Source: a virus. Taken from it: a stretch of DNA of 64,000 nt. The position numbers were made by a program, and so were the translations under genes. The first letter of the stretch is position 1; the number at the start of each line of letters is the position of its first letter. The notes under the pieces were generated by a model, which was given only the letters and a program-made list of their open reading frames with translations, was not told the DNA's origin and searched no databases. This document shows positions 34,538 to 43,380 of the stretch, one piece after another. The DNA lies in IMG/VR virus record IMGVR_UViG_3300008448_000020, positions 1-64,000 of that record. One strand, 5' to 3'.

Positions 34538-34545
34538 TATTTATA
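34538..34545 (-). promoter_or_regulatory. Late promoter octamer for the retropepsin-like gene
   Basis: Exact TATAAATA on the minus strand, five bases before the GTG at 34532. Confidence 0.75.
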
Positions 34546-34582
34546 ATATAAATTGTAATATTTTAGTAGCCTAGAAATTAAA

Positions 34583-34590
34583 TATAAATA
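34583..34590 (+). promoter_or_regulatory. Late promoter octamer
   Basis: Exact TATAAATA, three bases before the ATG at 34594. Confidence 0.6.
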
Positions 34591-34593
34591 GCT

Positions 34594-35142
34594 ATGTTCG
34601 CAAAAGATATTGAATTACTGAACGAAATCTACGTACAAAAAATAACCGAAATGGGTATCGGGCCGAGAGGTGATAATGACAGTATGCAACCATCAGTATC
34701 TAAGGTTAATCATGTTGAAATGCCTCCTCACAGACAGTGCGGTCAATGTAGTGATGAAGAATGTGAAGGTTCAGTAAATCATGAAGATACAAACGCGGGA
34801 ATGGTTAAGCAAAGTTTATTTAGGCTTGTAAAGCTTTCAGCAATGTTACATGATTTAGTTGCAAAACATAGCAGCGCAGAGCCGTGGGTATTAAGTAAAG
34901 TGACAGAAGCTCTTAATCACATCGAATCTGTTTATGGCTATATGGACTATGAAACATATCGTCAACAGGTCGATACGGATATAGAGAATATTGAAGAAGA
35001 AACAGAGCAAGATCTTTATAATTCTATAGCCAATGGCGGTGAGACGATTATTAATAAGATCCGTACAGTACTTTCAAGAGAATCTAAAGAGCAAATAGAA
35101 GATTTTTTATATGAAGCTATTACAGCTCTCGAAAGCCGATAG
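34594..35142 (+). CDS. Conserved phage protein of unknown function
   Basis: 182 residues. The N-terminus MFAKDIELLNEIYVQK is amphipathic, and a CGQCSDEEC segment follows near residue 48. The middle LVKLSAMLHDLVAK...EPWVLSKVTEALNHIE and VYGYMDYE match a conserved helical region of many marine T4-like phage proteins, function unknown. It stops directly against the convergent gene. Confidence 0.55.
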   Translation: MFAKDIELLNEIYVQKITEMGIGPRGDNDSMQPSVSKVNHVEMPPHRQCGQCSDEECEGSVNHEDTNAGMVKQSLFRLVKLSAMLHDLVAKHSSAEPWVLSKVTEALNHIESVYGYMDYETYRQQVDTDIENIEEETEQDLYNSIANGGETIINKIRTVLSRESKEQIEDFLYEAITALESR

Positions 35143-35583
35143 TTATTGAACGTACGGGCTCTTTTTCTTCATACTGTTAACAATAACATTATATTTTTGC
35201 ATAAAATTATTCTCGTTAACAGAGTTAACAAACTTTTTAAAATTGGGGTTGTTGAGTCTCTCGATATTATCTGATTTCACTTCATTTTCGTTCATTACAA
35301 ACTTAAGTTTATTTTGTATATCGAATGCATTTTCTTTTGTGATATTGTCACCGGTGAAAATTGCGTCAATTTCACCAGCAGGTATATCCATCACTAATGC
35401 TTTAGCGAGCATTTTAACAAGACTTACATATCCCTCAGGAGCAACAGCTTGTGGAGTATTATCAGTAGCAGGCTTAGGTTGCGCATTAGGATCAGGTGTA
35501 GTGGCGTCCTGTGGACTACCTTGCTCTACATCTTGCTCTATTAATGTTGTAATATATTCATTATACTTTGTTAAAAAGGCCAT
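35143..35583 (-). CDS. Late protein with capsid-targeting-like N-terminus
   Basis: 146 residues. It opens MAFLTKYNEYITTLIEQ, followed by a Pro/Asp/Gln-rich linker (about residues 18-48) and a helical domain. LIE is a possible gp21 site. The ATG lies five bases after CATAAATA. No family is recognised. Confidence 0.55.
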   Translation of the reverse strand: MAFLTKYNEYITTLIEQDVEQGSPQDATTPDPNAQPKPATDNTPQAVAPEGYVSLVKMLAKALVMDIPAGEIDAIFTGDNITKENAFDIQNKLKFVMNENEVKSDNIERLNNPNFKKFVNSVNENNFMQKYNVIVNSMKKKSPYVQ

Positions 35584-35588
35584 ATAGT

Positions 35589-35596
35589 TATTTATG
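35589..35596 (-). promoter_or_regulatory. Late promoter octamer
   Basis: CATAAATA (one mismatch) on the minus strand, five bases before the ATG at 35583. Confidence 0.55.
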
Positions 35597-35599
35597 TTA

Positions 35600-36151
35600 C
35601 TATGCTAATAGAAGCTGTTTTGCTTTAAGATCGGTTAACAATTGTTTATCGAGCAAGTAAAGGTCATGTCTTTTTATAAAAGAAATCGTCTTACTGAACG
35701 TGAAAGAACTAAAATCAATTTTGTTAGTATATTCAACAAGCTTTAAAATATACTCTCGTCTATTGCCACACTTATTATCTAAAAATTTTACATAATCGGC
35801 ATACGAAACATTATCAATATTATACAACTTCATTGGTAGGAGTGAAGCAATTTTTTTAATACATTTTTGTAAAAAACCGTGAGGCAGAATACTATGCAAA
35901 GATGAAGATGTGTAAGTTGTATCATAATAAAATATAACCTTTACACCTAATTTCTGTGATACAGTAAATTTACATATGTTATATATCATGTAATGTAAAC
36001 ATATATTTTTAACATCGCTGGAAATTTTCGTTTTGACTTCAATATTATATTGAATAAAATTTGTACATATATCATCATAACATTCATTAAGAATTGACCA
36101 TATATCTACCGCACAAATATTATACTCTTTAATAAAGACAGTACTACTCAC
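35600..36151 (-). CDS. Hypothetical protein
   Basis: 183 residues, rich in Ile, Tyr, Lys and Cys, no recognised domain. It overlaps the GIY-YIG gene by eight bases, so it is the distal gene of that operon. Confidence 0.5.
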   Translation of the reverse strand: MSSTVFIKEYNICAVDIWSILNECYDDICTNFIQYNIEVKTKISSDVKNICLHYMIYNICKFTVSQKLGVKVIFYYDTTYTSSSLHSILPHGFLQKCIKKIASLLPMKLYNIDNVSYADYVKFLDNKCGNRREYILKLVEYTNKIDFSSFTFSKTISFIKRHDLYLLDKQLLTDLKAKQLLLA

Positions 36152-36593
36152 TACCTACTATTGTAGCTTCTTTTTTTAGTTTTTCAAACTCACTTTTTGG
36201 CGGTCTGCCGATTCTTACGTTTAGTATGCCGTTATAATAATCATCTCTTACGATAACATCTTGTTTTATTTGCTCTTTTATTTCATAATAAGCAAGAGCC
36301 CATTTTGAGTCACAAACTTTAATAATAGTAAAAATGAATGATTCTTTACCGTATTTTTCAATATCAATATTAAGATCTGTAGATGAACCGGTATATTCAC
36401 GCCAATCAGATTCTCTATAATCAATCCGATTACGCTTTTTTCCCTTTAGCGGCCGTCGTTTTATTCTTGAATTACACTGCTTTTTACCAATATATTTCTT
36501 ACCGGTAACAGTATTCTTTATTTCATATATAAAGCCAAAAGAATGGTCAGTAAAGATAACCCCCTCACTTAAAATCCAATGACCTAAATTCAT
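36144..36593 (-). CDS. GIY-YIG family nuclease (Seg-like)
   Basis: 149 residues. FGFIYEIKNTVTGKKYIGKK corresponds to the GIY-YIG strands, WREYTGSSTDLNIDIEKYGK to the following conserved helix, and YYEIKEQ supplies the catalytic Glu. YYNGILNVRIGRP matches the end seen in free-standing phage Seg-like homing endonucleases. It starts one base after the small gp23-motif gene. Homing activity is inferred. Confidence 0.7.
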   Translation of the reverse strand: MNLGHWILSEGVIFTDHSFGFIYEIKNTVTGKKYIGKKQCNSRIKRRPLKGKKRNRIDYRESDWREYTGSSTDLNIDIEKYGKESFIFTIIKVCDSKWALAYYEIKEQIKQDVIVRDDYYNGILNVRIGRPPKSEFEKLKKEATIVGSE

Positions 36594-36594
36594 A

Positions 36595-36831
36595 CTACAT
36601 TACAGCAGGCGTACGTCTTGCGATTTTGAATTTTACTCGCTTTTTGCTTTTTTTACGGCCTAAAATTGCATCAACAGGGTTTATTGGTCTATTATCATTA
36701 GGGTTATAAGCTTTGCTGTTTTGACTAGGGAACTGATTACCAAATTCTCCTGTAGCATTTGGACCAAATGCACTACTTGCTGTCACATCTTCACTAAGTA
36801 AAGACTCAAAAATTCTATGAAAAATACTCAT
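36595..36831 (-). CDS. Small basic protein sharing a gp23 N-terminal motif
   Basis: 78 residues from the ATG at 36831. MSIFHRIFESLLSE is an amphipathic start with an LSE site. GEFGNQFPSQNSKAYNPNDN then closely matches gp23 residues 80-100 (GGYGNQFPSQNDSAYAQGD). The C-terminus is strongly basic (GRKKSKKRVKFKIARR). An exact TATAAATA lies 13 bases upstream (seven before a TTG). A head-assembly peptide binding where the gp23 arm binds is a hypothesis. Confidence 0.6.
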   Translation of the reverse strand: MSIFHRIFESLLSEDVTASSAFGPNATGEFGNQFPSQNSKAYNPNDNRPINPVDAILGRKKSKKRVKFKIARRTPAVM

Positions 36832-36844
36832 TTGCAAATTTGTA

Positions 36845-36852
36845 TATTTATA
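36845..36852 (-). promoter_or_regulatory. Late promoter octamer
   Basis: Exact TATAAATA on the minus strand, 13 bases before the ATG at 36831 or seven before an in-frame TTG. Confidence 0.5.
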
Positions 36853-36870
36853 CTATTATTTAGTAAAATA

Positions 36871-37260
36871 ATGCTTGAAGACTACATAAAAGAGCTTGAG
36901 AATGATTTAAAAATTGATGAACTTAATCTCAAAGATTATCAATTAAGATTACCTGCTTTAAAACATAAATGGGCAGGTAGAATGATACGTCTTAAACTTG
37001 AAGTAGCTAATGATATTAAAGATAGTGAGAGTTTAAAAAAACTTCTAACTAATGAGATACAGAAAAATGCACCTGTAAAACTATCATTACCAGCTATTAG
37101 TTCTGCAGTTGAAAAACATACACAATACAAACAATTAGTAGAAAAAATAAGTCATAAAAAATTGGTTATAGAATTGCTAGAAAAAACAGAGAAGACGCTG
37201 AGCAGTGCTACATATGATATTAAAAATCTCATAGAGATTATGAAATTAGAAATAACGTAA
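36871..37260 (+). CDS. uvsY: UvsY-like recombination mediator (tentative)
   Basis: 129 residues, all helical. It follows the UvsY layout: an N-terminal E-L-E-N-D-L-K-I-D helix, P-A-L-K-H-K-W (T4 has SKWLNKH), and a closing YDIKNLIEIMKLE (T4 FAIKHIQDMRAFE). It ends with its stop overlapping the uvsW start, and uvsY and uvsW are neighbours in T4. UvsY loads UvsX on gp32-coated DNA. An upstream start at 36817 is less likely than the ATG at 36871. Confidence 0.55.
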   Translation: MLEDYIKELENDLKIDELNLKDYQLRLPALKHKWAGRMIRLKLEVANDIKDSESLKKLLTNEIQKNAPVKLSLPAISSAVEKHTQYKQLVEKISHKKLVIELLEKTEKTLSSATYDIKNLIEIMKLEIT

Positions 37261-38708
37261 TGATAAACGTTGGCTTTGACAAAGCGAAAAGACTCGGTAT
37301 AATATCAGGTGATCTGTTTCAGGAGATGCGCGAGTACTTTTCTGTTAAAAATGACGCAGCACGCTTTGCAAAACGTTACAATAGATTCATACCGTCGCGT
37401 ATATATGCTATAACACCAAACGGTCGATTCGAGCCAGGTATGTATAATGATATACGTCAATTTATTTTAAGTAAAAATTATGTAGGTGATATAGTAGTAG
37501 ATAAAGAATTTACAGATTTCTTAATACCGGCATTATCTACATGGCATACATCACCTAAATTTACTAATGAACCGTTACCGTTACTATTACCGCTGCGAGA
37601 TTATCAGCGCGAAATAGTAAAGCGTAGCTTGGAGTACGGCAGAGGCACTATATTGCTTGCGACAGCAGGCGGTAAAACACTAACAGCTGCCTCCATACTC
37701 ACAAATATTTTTCATATATACGGCAGTAAGTTTAAATGTCTTTTTATTGTTCCTGATAGAGGTCTTGTAGAGCAGACGAGCTCAGATTTTGATCAATACG
37801 GTGTATCATTTACAGTCTCAAAATGGACAGGCGACGATCCTCTTGATAAAACCGCGAATGTTATTGTAGCAAATATCGGTATAATGCAAAGCAAGAATAC
37901 TGATCTTTCTTGGTTATGTGAGGTTGATGTATTGTTTATAGACGAGTGCCATAGATTGAGAAAAGGAAATGAAATAAACAATATTTTTAAAATATTAAAA
38001 ACACCACACCGTTACGGTTTAACTGGTACAATGCCAGAAGGCCCTCTCGATCAATGGAATATAACAGGTAAAATAGGTCCTGTTATTTATAAAAAAGAGA
38101 GTATTGATTTGCGTAATGAAAGTTACATCTCCGGTGTTGAGATACAAATATTAAAGCTTAAACATAACAATCACAAACATAATCTCACGTATAGAGAAGA
38201 AATAGAGACATTAATAACAAGTGATTACAGAAATAACACAATAAGCACTATCTCCTCGAAATTACAAAAGAACACTTTAGTATTGGTGGATTACATTGAG
38301 CACGGCAAACGTTTATATGATTCAATAACAAAAGCAGCACCTGCTAAACGTGTTTTTTTCATACACGGGGATATAGATGTCTCTGAGAGAGATAAAGTAA
38401 GACAGTTAATGGAAGAAGCAGACGATATTGTTGTAGTTGCTATCTCTAAAATATTCTCCACCGGTATTAACATTAAAAATTTACACTATATTATTTTTGC
38501 TTGTGGTGGAAAAGCAAAGGTGAAGATAGTACAATCAATAGGTCGCGGTTTGAGACTGCACAAGGATAAGGATAAGCTGATTATTTTTGATATTGCAGAT
38601 GCTTACCACTACAGTTTAAGTCACCTTGAAAAACGAATTTTATTATATGAAAAAGAGCACATTAAATTCTCAATCAAAGAAATTGAAGAAAAAAAATCAG
38701 GAAATTAA
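37260..38708 (+). CDS. uvsW: UvsW helicase
   Basis: 482 residues (T4 UvsW 503). LRDYQREIVKRSLEYGRGTI is the Q-motif region, LLATAGGKTLTAASIL the Walker A, LFIDECHR the DExH motif, GLTGTMPEG motif III, and QSIGRGLRLHKDK motif VI. UvsW unwinds branched DNA and R-loops and switches replication from origin to recombination mode. The N-terminal domain of about 100 residues is kept. Confidence 0.92.
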   Translation: MINVGFDKAKRLGIISGDLFQEMREYFSVKNDAARFAKRYNRFIPSRIYAITPNGRFEPGMYNDIRQFILSKNYVGDIVVDKEFTDFLIPALSTWHTSPKFTNEPLPLLLPLRDYQREIVKRSLEYGRGTILLATAGGKTLTAASILTNIFHIYGSKFKCLFIVPDRGLVEQTSSDFDQYGVSFTVSKWTGDDPLDKTANVIVANIGIMQSKNTDLSWLCEVDVLFIDECHRLRKGNEINNIFKILKTPHRYGLTGTMPEGPLDQWNITGKIGPVIYKKESIDLRNESYISGVEIQILKLKHNNHKHNLTYREEIETLITSDYRNNTISTISSKLQKNTLVLVDYIEHGKRLYDSITKAAPAKRVFFIHGDIDVSERDKVRQLMEEADDIVVVAISKIFSTGINIKNLHYIIFACGGKAKVKIVQSIGRGLRLHKDKDKLIIFDIADAYHYSLSHLEKRILLYEKEHIKFSIKEIEEKKSGN

Positions 38709-39264
38709 AGCACCAAAAAACAAAAAACCTAAAGTAAAAAGTATTAGTGCAACACGCAGTGATAACAAAGAGGTCGTATTGAGGGGTGTTGATGCTGAGA
38801 AGATATCTGTGCAAGAGCCTGTAAGGAAGATTAAGCCGCGTGATAAGGAGCATTATGTTAATGGTAAGGAGTTTGAAGAAGAAATACGTCAATATTATAG
38901 TACCGGTGTAATTACTGTGAAGCTCGGTGAAAGTATTAATAAAATAGCGAGCGGTCTTTCTTACGCAACAAATTTCATCAATTATTCATACAAGGAGGAT
39001 ATGATAGGTGATGCTATTGTAAAAATGTTCTCTGCACTAAAAAACAAAAGCTTCAAGCTTGACTCGGGGTTTAGCCCGTTTTCATATTTTACTACCATTG
39101 CATTCCACGCTTTTATTAATAGAATTAAAAAAGAAAAAAAACATCACGAAGCTCTCAACGACTATAGAGATAAGGTCTATACGGAGCTGATGATTGATAA
39201 TAATGAAGTTAACGGGACACATGTATATGTTGATCCCACATACGCCAACGATGACGATTACTGA
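38647..39264 (+). CDS. 55: Late-transcription sigma factor gp55
   Basis: 205 residues from ATG 38647 (an ATG at 38626 is also in frame), overlapping uvsW by about 60 bases. EDMIGDAIVKMF...LKNKSFKLD, then SPFSYFTTIAFHAFINRIKK, is the sigma region 2 core of gp55. A Lys-rich N-terminal extension of about 60 residues is extra relative to T4 (185). gp55 reads the TATAAATA octamers listed in this annotation and works with the gp45 clamp. The gp33 co-activator was not recognised. Confidence 0.88.
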   Translation: MKKSTLNSQSKKLKKKNQEIKAPKNKKPKVKSISATRSDNKEVVLRGVDAEKISVQEPVRKIKPRDKEHYVNGKEFEEEIRQYYSTGVITVKLGESINKIASGLSYATNFINYSYKEDMIGDAIVKMFSALKNKSFKLDSGFSPFSYFTTIAFHAFINRIKKEKKHHEALNDYRDKVYTELMIDNNEVNGTHVYVDPTYANDDDY

Positions 39265-40309
39265 CCTTAGCACCAATACATCGAAAATTTGCTGTATTGC
39301 CGATTTACACATCGGTGTTCATCAAAATAATACACTATGGCATGATATAGCACTCAAATGGGCGAACTGGCTTAAAGGTGAACTAGAGAAGAAGAATATA
39401 TATGATATATTCATACTTGGAGATGTTTATCATTATCGTGATGAAGTTGCTGTTAATACCATGCACGTTGTTAATCAGATATTTTCGCTCTGGAAAGATT
39501 TTAATATTACTGTGCTGGTTGGTAATCATGACGCATATTATAAAGATAATTCTACAGTTAGCTCACTATCACTGCTTGACGGCAAAAACAAAATACGCGT
39601 CATAGATACAACACAAACCTTTACACTTTACGGTAAAACGGTTACTTTTCTGCCGTGGGGTGCACCATTATCTGATGTACCGAAATCCGACATATTGTTC
39701 GGACATCTTGAAGTTGAGAGCTTTAAGATGAATAGCTACAAGCTTTGTGAGCATGGTATCAAAACACAATCTTTATTTGATAAAGCAAAGCTTGTAATGA
39801 CAGGTCACTTTCATTTGCGTGAAGAACGGTCATATGATAAGGGCACAGTGATATACGTTGGCAATCCATATGAGATGGATTATGGTGATTATAACTCTAA
39901 AAAAGGATACTATATTCTTGACATTAATGCGCTAACTTATGATTTTTGTGAAAATACATTATCACCGCGTCACAGTAAAATAACTGTAACAGAACTGCAA
40001 CAGTACTGTGATACAAAGAGAGATATTTCAGAACTATTTGCAAATAATATTGTGCGGGTGGTAGTCGATGGTAAGCATGGTGTAGATGATATAGATAAAG
40101 TTATAAAATATGCATCGGGATTAAATCCAGTTAATTTATCAATTGACTATTCATTACATGACACCACAATAGGTGTGAATGAAGCATTATCCGTTTCTGA
40201 TAGTGTTGATTTAGATCAGACACTGAGAGATTTTATTGCTACTTTAGATATTGAAGACAAGAGCGAAATAGAAGCATATTGCATTGACGTATTGAAGAAA
40301 GTAAAATGA
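39251..40309 (+). CDS. 47: Recombination endonuclease subunit gp47 (Mre11/SbcD-like)
   Basis: About 352 residues from the ATG at 39251. CCIADLHIGVH, FILGDVYHYRDE, VGNHDAYY and MTGHFHLREE are the metallophosphoesterase motifs in order. With gp46 it resects DNA ends for recombination-dependent replication. The start overlaps the gp55 end by 14 bases; the longer frame from 39194 would overlap much more. Confidence 0.92.
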   Translation: MTITDLSTNTSKICCIADLHIGVHQNNTLWHDIALKWANWLKGELEKKNIYDIFILGDVYHYRDEVAVNTMHVVNQIFSLWKDFNITVLVGNHDAYYKDNSTVSSLSLLDGKNKIRVIDTTQTFTLYGKTVTFLPWGAPLSDVPKSDILFGHLEVESFKMNSYKLCEHGIKTQSLFDKAKLVMTGHFHLREERSYDKGTVIYVGNPYEMDYGDYNSKKGYYILDINALTYDFCENTLSPRHSKITVTELQQYCDTKRDISELFANNIVRVVVDGKHGVDDIDKVIKYASGLNPVNLSIDYSLHDTTIGVNEALSVSDSVDLDQTLRDFIATLDIEDKSEIEAYCIDVLKKVK

Positions 40310-42117
40310 AAAATATTATTTTTAATCGAGTTAAAATACAAAATTTTCTTTCAGTTGGCAGTGAGCCTGTAGTTATTGATTTTAACCCCGGCTTACACAT
40401 TATTACAGGCGTTAATAGAGATAAAGAAGATAGGCGTAATGGTGTCGGCAAATCTACAATTGCTGACGCGATATATTTTGCAGTATTTGGTGAGACTTTA
40501 CGCGATGTTAAAAAAGAGCATATTGTAAATAGTACCACAAAAAAAGGTTGTACCGTAGAATTAGAAATACAAGTTAAGACTCTTACAGGTACTACAGGTG
40601 TCAGGATTGTCAGGACAATCGAGCCATCAAAGTGTTATATTCATATCGACGGAGAGGATAAGACACTTGACAGCATTTCAAGTACCAACACATTTATAAG
40701 AGAATTATTATCCTGCACTCCAGAAATTTTTCAAAATTGTGTTATAATGACGATTAATAACACAACGCCGTTTATGGCGAAAAAGAAACAAGAAAAGAGA
40801 GAATTTATTGAGAATATTTTTAATTTAAGTATCTTTAGTGATGCACTTGTTTATCTTAAAAGTGATCTGAGTGAGAAGAGAAAAGTATATGATATAGAGT
40901 TAGCGAAATATGAAGAAAATGATCGCTCTTTAAAGAGACAAGAAAAACAACACCTTGAAATGAGTTCTGAAAGAGAGCGCAAAAAAAATTCATTAATAGA
41001 AAGAAAAAAGCAAAACATAGCAGACATAGCAAAGTTACAAAAAGCAGCAGAAGACATAGTTTTGGAGTCTACAGATAGCATTAAAAAGACAGTAACAGAG
41101 CTTGAAAATGGTATTATTAAAATAGATAGTATTGTACATAATCTTAATCAGGACAGAGCTGTACACAGCGCGAGTGCACAACAGCTTAATAAGCAATTAA
41201 AACAAATCGGTACCGATGAATATACGTGTCCTGTATGCTTGAGAGCAATAGAAAAGCACGATAAGGAGCATATAGAGTCTGAAAAAGAAAAAATAACGGT
41301 ATCAGTTACCGAGCATCTTCATAACATTCAAGATTGTGATAAAAAAATTACTGACTACCGTTCAAAGCGTAATAAAATAGAGACAAAGATCGCTGAGTTA
41401 AAGAACAATATACATAAAGTTGAATTAAAGATACAGGAAAAAAATAATTTTAGCATGCGTATAAAGCAGCTATCAGATATACTTTTAACTATAGAGAGCG
41501 ATATAAATGATGTAGAGAACTCCATCGTCAGTGTTAATCTTAATCTCGATGAGCAGAGAGCTGAACTTGTGCAAGCTCAAGATAAAATTAAAATTTTAAA
41601 AAGAGAGATATCAGTGATTGAAGCTGCAAAATTCGTTTTTTCAGAGGAGGGTGTAAAGTCAGTTGTTATTAAGAAGGTCCTGCAACTCTTTAACAGTAAA
41701 CTTGCATATTATTTGAAAAAAATGGATGCAAATTGCACCTGTACGTTTAATGAATATTTTGAAGAAGAAATAAAAGATATTAAGGGCAAAACATGCTCAT
41801 ATTTTAATTTTAGTGGTGCTGAGCGTAAAAATGTTGACCTAGCATGTTTATTCACCTTTATGGATATGCGCAGATTACAAGGCGACGTTTGTTTTAATTT
41901 CAGTATATATGATGAATTGTTTGACTCGAGTCTGGATGAACGTGGTGTAGATCTGGTGATAGGTATATTAAACGAAAGAGTTGAGCAGTTTAATGAAAGT
42001 ATTATGGTAATAAGTCACCGCAAGGAAAGTATAAAAGCTGCTACCGGGGAAATTATTTTCCTTGAAAAGAAAAACAATATTACCCGTAAAGTTGATTTTA
42101 CGGGTACAACAACATAA
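40306..42117 (+). CDS. 46: Recombination endonuclease subunit gp46 (Rad50/SbcC-like)
   Basis: 603 residues. NGVGKST (45-51) is Walker A. A long coiled coil is interrupted by the zinc hook CPVC (Cys308, Cys311). FSGAERKNVDLACLF is the ABC signature and FSIYDELFDSSLD the Walker B region. The ATGA overlap with gp47 fits a stoichiometric complex. Confidence 0.93.
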   Translation: MKNIIFNRVKIQNFLSVGSEPVVIDFNPGLHIITGVNRDKEDRRNGVGKSTIADAIYFAVFGETLRDVKKEHIVNSTTKKGCTVELEIQVKTLTGTTGVRIVRTIEPSKCYIHIDGEDKTLDSISSTNTFIRELLSCTPEIFQNCVIMTINNTTPFMAKKKQEKREFIENIFNLSIFSDALVYLKSDLSEKRKVYDIELAKYEENDRSLKRQEKQHLEMSSERERKKNSLIERKKQNIADIAKLQKAAEDIVLESTDSIKKTVTELENGIIKIDSIVHNLNQDRAVHSASAQQLNKQLKQIGTDEYTCPVCLRAIEKHDKEHIESEKEKITVSVTEHLHNIQDCDKKITDYRSKRNKIETKIAELKNNIHKVELKIQEKNNFSMRIKQLSDILLTIESDINDVENSIVSVNLNLDEQRAELVQAQDKIKILKREISVIEAAKFVFSEEGVKSVVIKKVLQLFNSKLAYYLKKMDANCTCTFNEYFEEEIKDIKGKTCSYFNFSGAERKNVDLACLFTFMDMRRLQGDVCFNFSIYDELFDSSLDERGVDLVIGILNERVEQFNESIMVISHRKESIKAATGEIIFLEKKNNITRKVDFTGTTT

Positions 42118-42131
42118 CTACAAACAGTATC

Positions 42132-43340
42132 ATGATCGTTTCACCATTTGTATCACCTTTTCCAAGCCCTTTCGGCGGCTATACGTCTCCAGCGCCACAA
42201 GCGCAAAATTCACTTCCACCGCCACCAGAGTTAAGCCTTCAACGTGCTTTAAACTATTATGCGGATTATAGTGGATGTGGTTTTTGGCGTATGATCTGGC
42301 CAGAACATTTATTAAATGCACATCAAAAAATGACTGTACACGGTAGTACTGTTATGTGTTTTGATCCTAATTATTTTAGAAATGTAACAGCTGTACGTAT
42401 TCAAAGACAAGCTACTGCACATCAACTTAGATTTATTCAATTTCTTAAAGATTTGAGCAGAGAGCATAAATTCCGCATAATTTATGAAATTGATGATCTT
42501 GTCTTTAGTGAAGACATACCTGAATATAACAAATATAAACCCGCTTTTACAGATCCCGAAATAAGAAGAGTAGCGCAGTCAATTATGGAATTATGTGATG
42601 AGATAACTGTCACAAATAATTTCATGAAAGATTATTATATGAGTAAGACAGGTAATAAGAATATTACTGTTATACCAAATTACCCACCAAAATTCTGGAT
42701 GGGTAATTATTATAATGAAAAGAAAATTTCAGAAAATTACGATAAGTATCAAAAAAGACCGAGAGTACTCTATGCCGGCTCAGGTGCACACTTTGATGTA
42801 GAAAACCGTGTTGGTCAAAATGATGATTTCGCACATGTCTGTCGTGTCATTGAAGCGACAAAGCACAAGTACCAATGGGTATTCCTAGGAGCATACCCAC
42901 TACCCCTTACACCTCTCGTACGCAGCGGTGAAGTTGAATTCCACCCATGGGAGAGGCTTTACACATACCCTGAAAAAATATTTAAGCTTAACGTTAATGC
43001 GATGGTAGCACCATTACAAGATAATACCTTTAATAAAGCAAAAAGCGATCTCAAGCTTATTGAAGCGAGTTGCTACGGTATACCTATTGCATGTCAAGAT
43101 CTCGTTACATATGAGAACGCACCGTTTAAGTTTAAGACAGGTGATGAGATGATCGATCAACTCGATGACATTCTCGGTAAAAAAGGTAAATACATGAATC
43201 TTTCTGCAAAGTTTAGAAAGATAGCTGAGACGCGGTGGTTGGAGCTTGATGAAAATATTGACAAGTATAGAGAGCTTTATACATTGCCTTATGCACACCC
43301 TGATCGCAAGCTTCTTAATACCTTAAATCAAATTAGATAG
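42132..43340 (+). CDS. GT-B glycosyltransferase (GT4-like) inside the replication block
   Basis: 402 residues. A Pro-rich N-terminus of about 35 residues is followed by a GT-B fold: IIYEIDDLVF, VLYAGSGAHFD at the second Rossmann start, WVFLGAYPLP and KSDLKLIEASCYGIPIACQD, the GT4 donor-binding region. It sits between gp46 and gp43 and so is expressed with replication genes. It could therefore act on phage DNA or on an early target instead of the virion glycan. No acceptor can be named. Confidence 0.72.
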   Translation: MIVSPFVSPFPSPFGGYTSPAPQAQNSLPPPPELSLQRALNYYADYSGCGFWRMIWPEHLLNAHQKMTVHGSTVMCFDPNYFRNVTAVRIQRQATAHQLRFIQFLKDLSREHKFRIIYEIDDLVFSEDIPEYNKYKPAFTDPEIRRVAQSIMELCDEITVTNNFMKDYYMSKTGNKNITVIPNYPPKFWMGNYYNEKKISENYDKYQKRPRVLYAGSGAHFDVENRVGQNDDFAHVCRVIEATKHKYQWVFLGAYPLPLTPLVRSGEVEFHPWERLYTYPEKIFKLNVNAMVAPLQDNTFNKAKSDLKLIEASCYGIPIACQDLVTYENAPFKFKTGDEMIDQLDDILGKKGKYMNLSAKFRKIAETRWLELDENIDKYRELYTLPYAHPDRKLLNTLNQIR

Positions 43341-43343
43341 TAT

Positions 43344-43370
43344 TTGATTTCATACTTATTTTCCTATACC
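43344..43370 (+). promoter_or_regulatory. Early promoter candidate for gp43
   Basis: TTGATT (43344-43349) and TATACC (43365-43370), spacer 15, ten bases before the ATG. Confidence 0.45.
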
Positions 43371-43380
43371 ATAACGGTAT

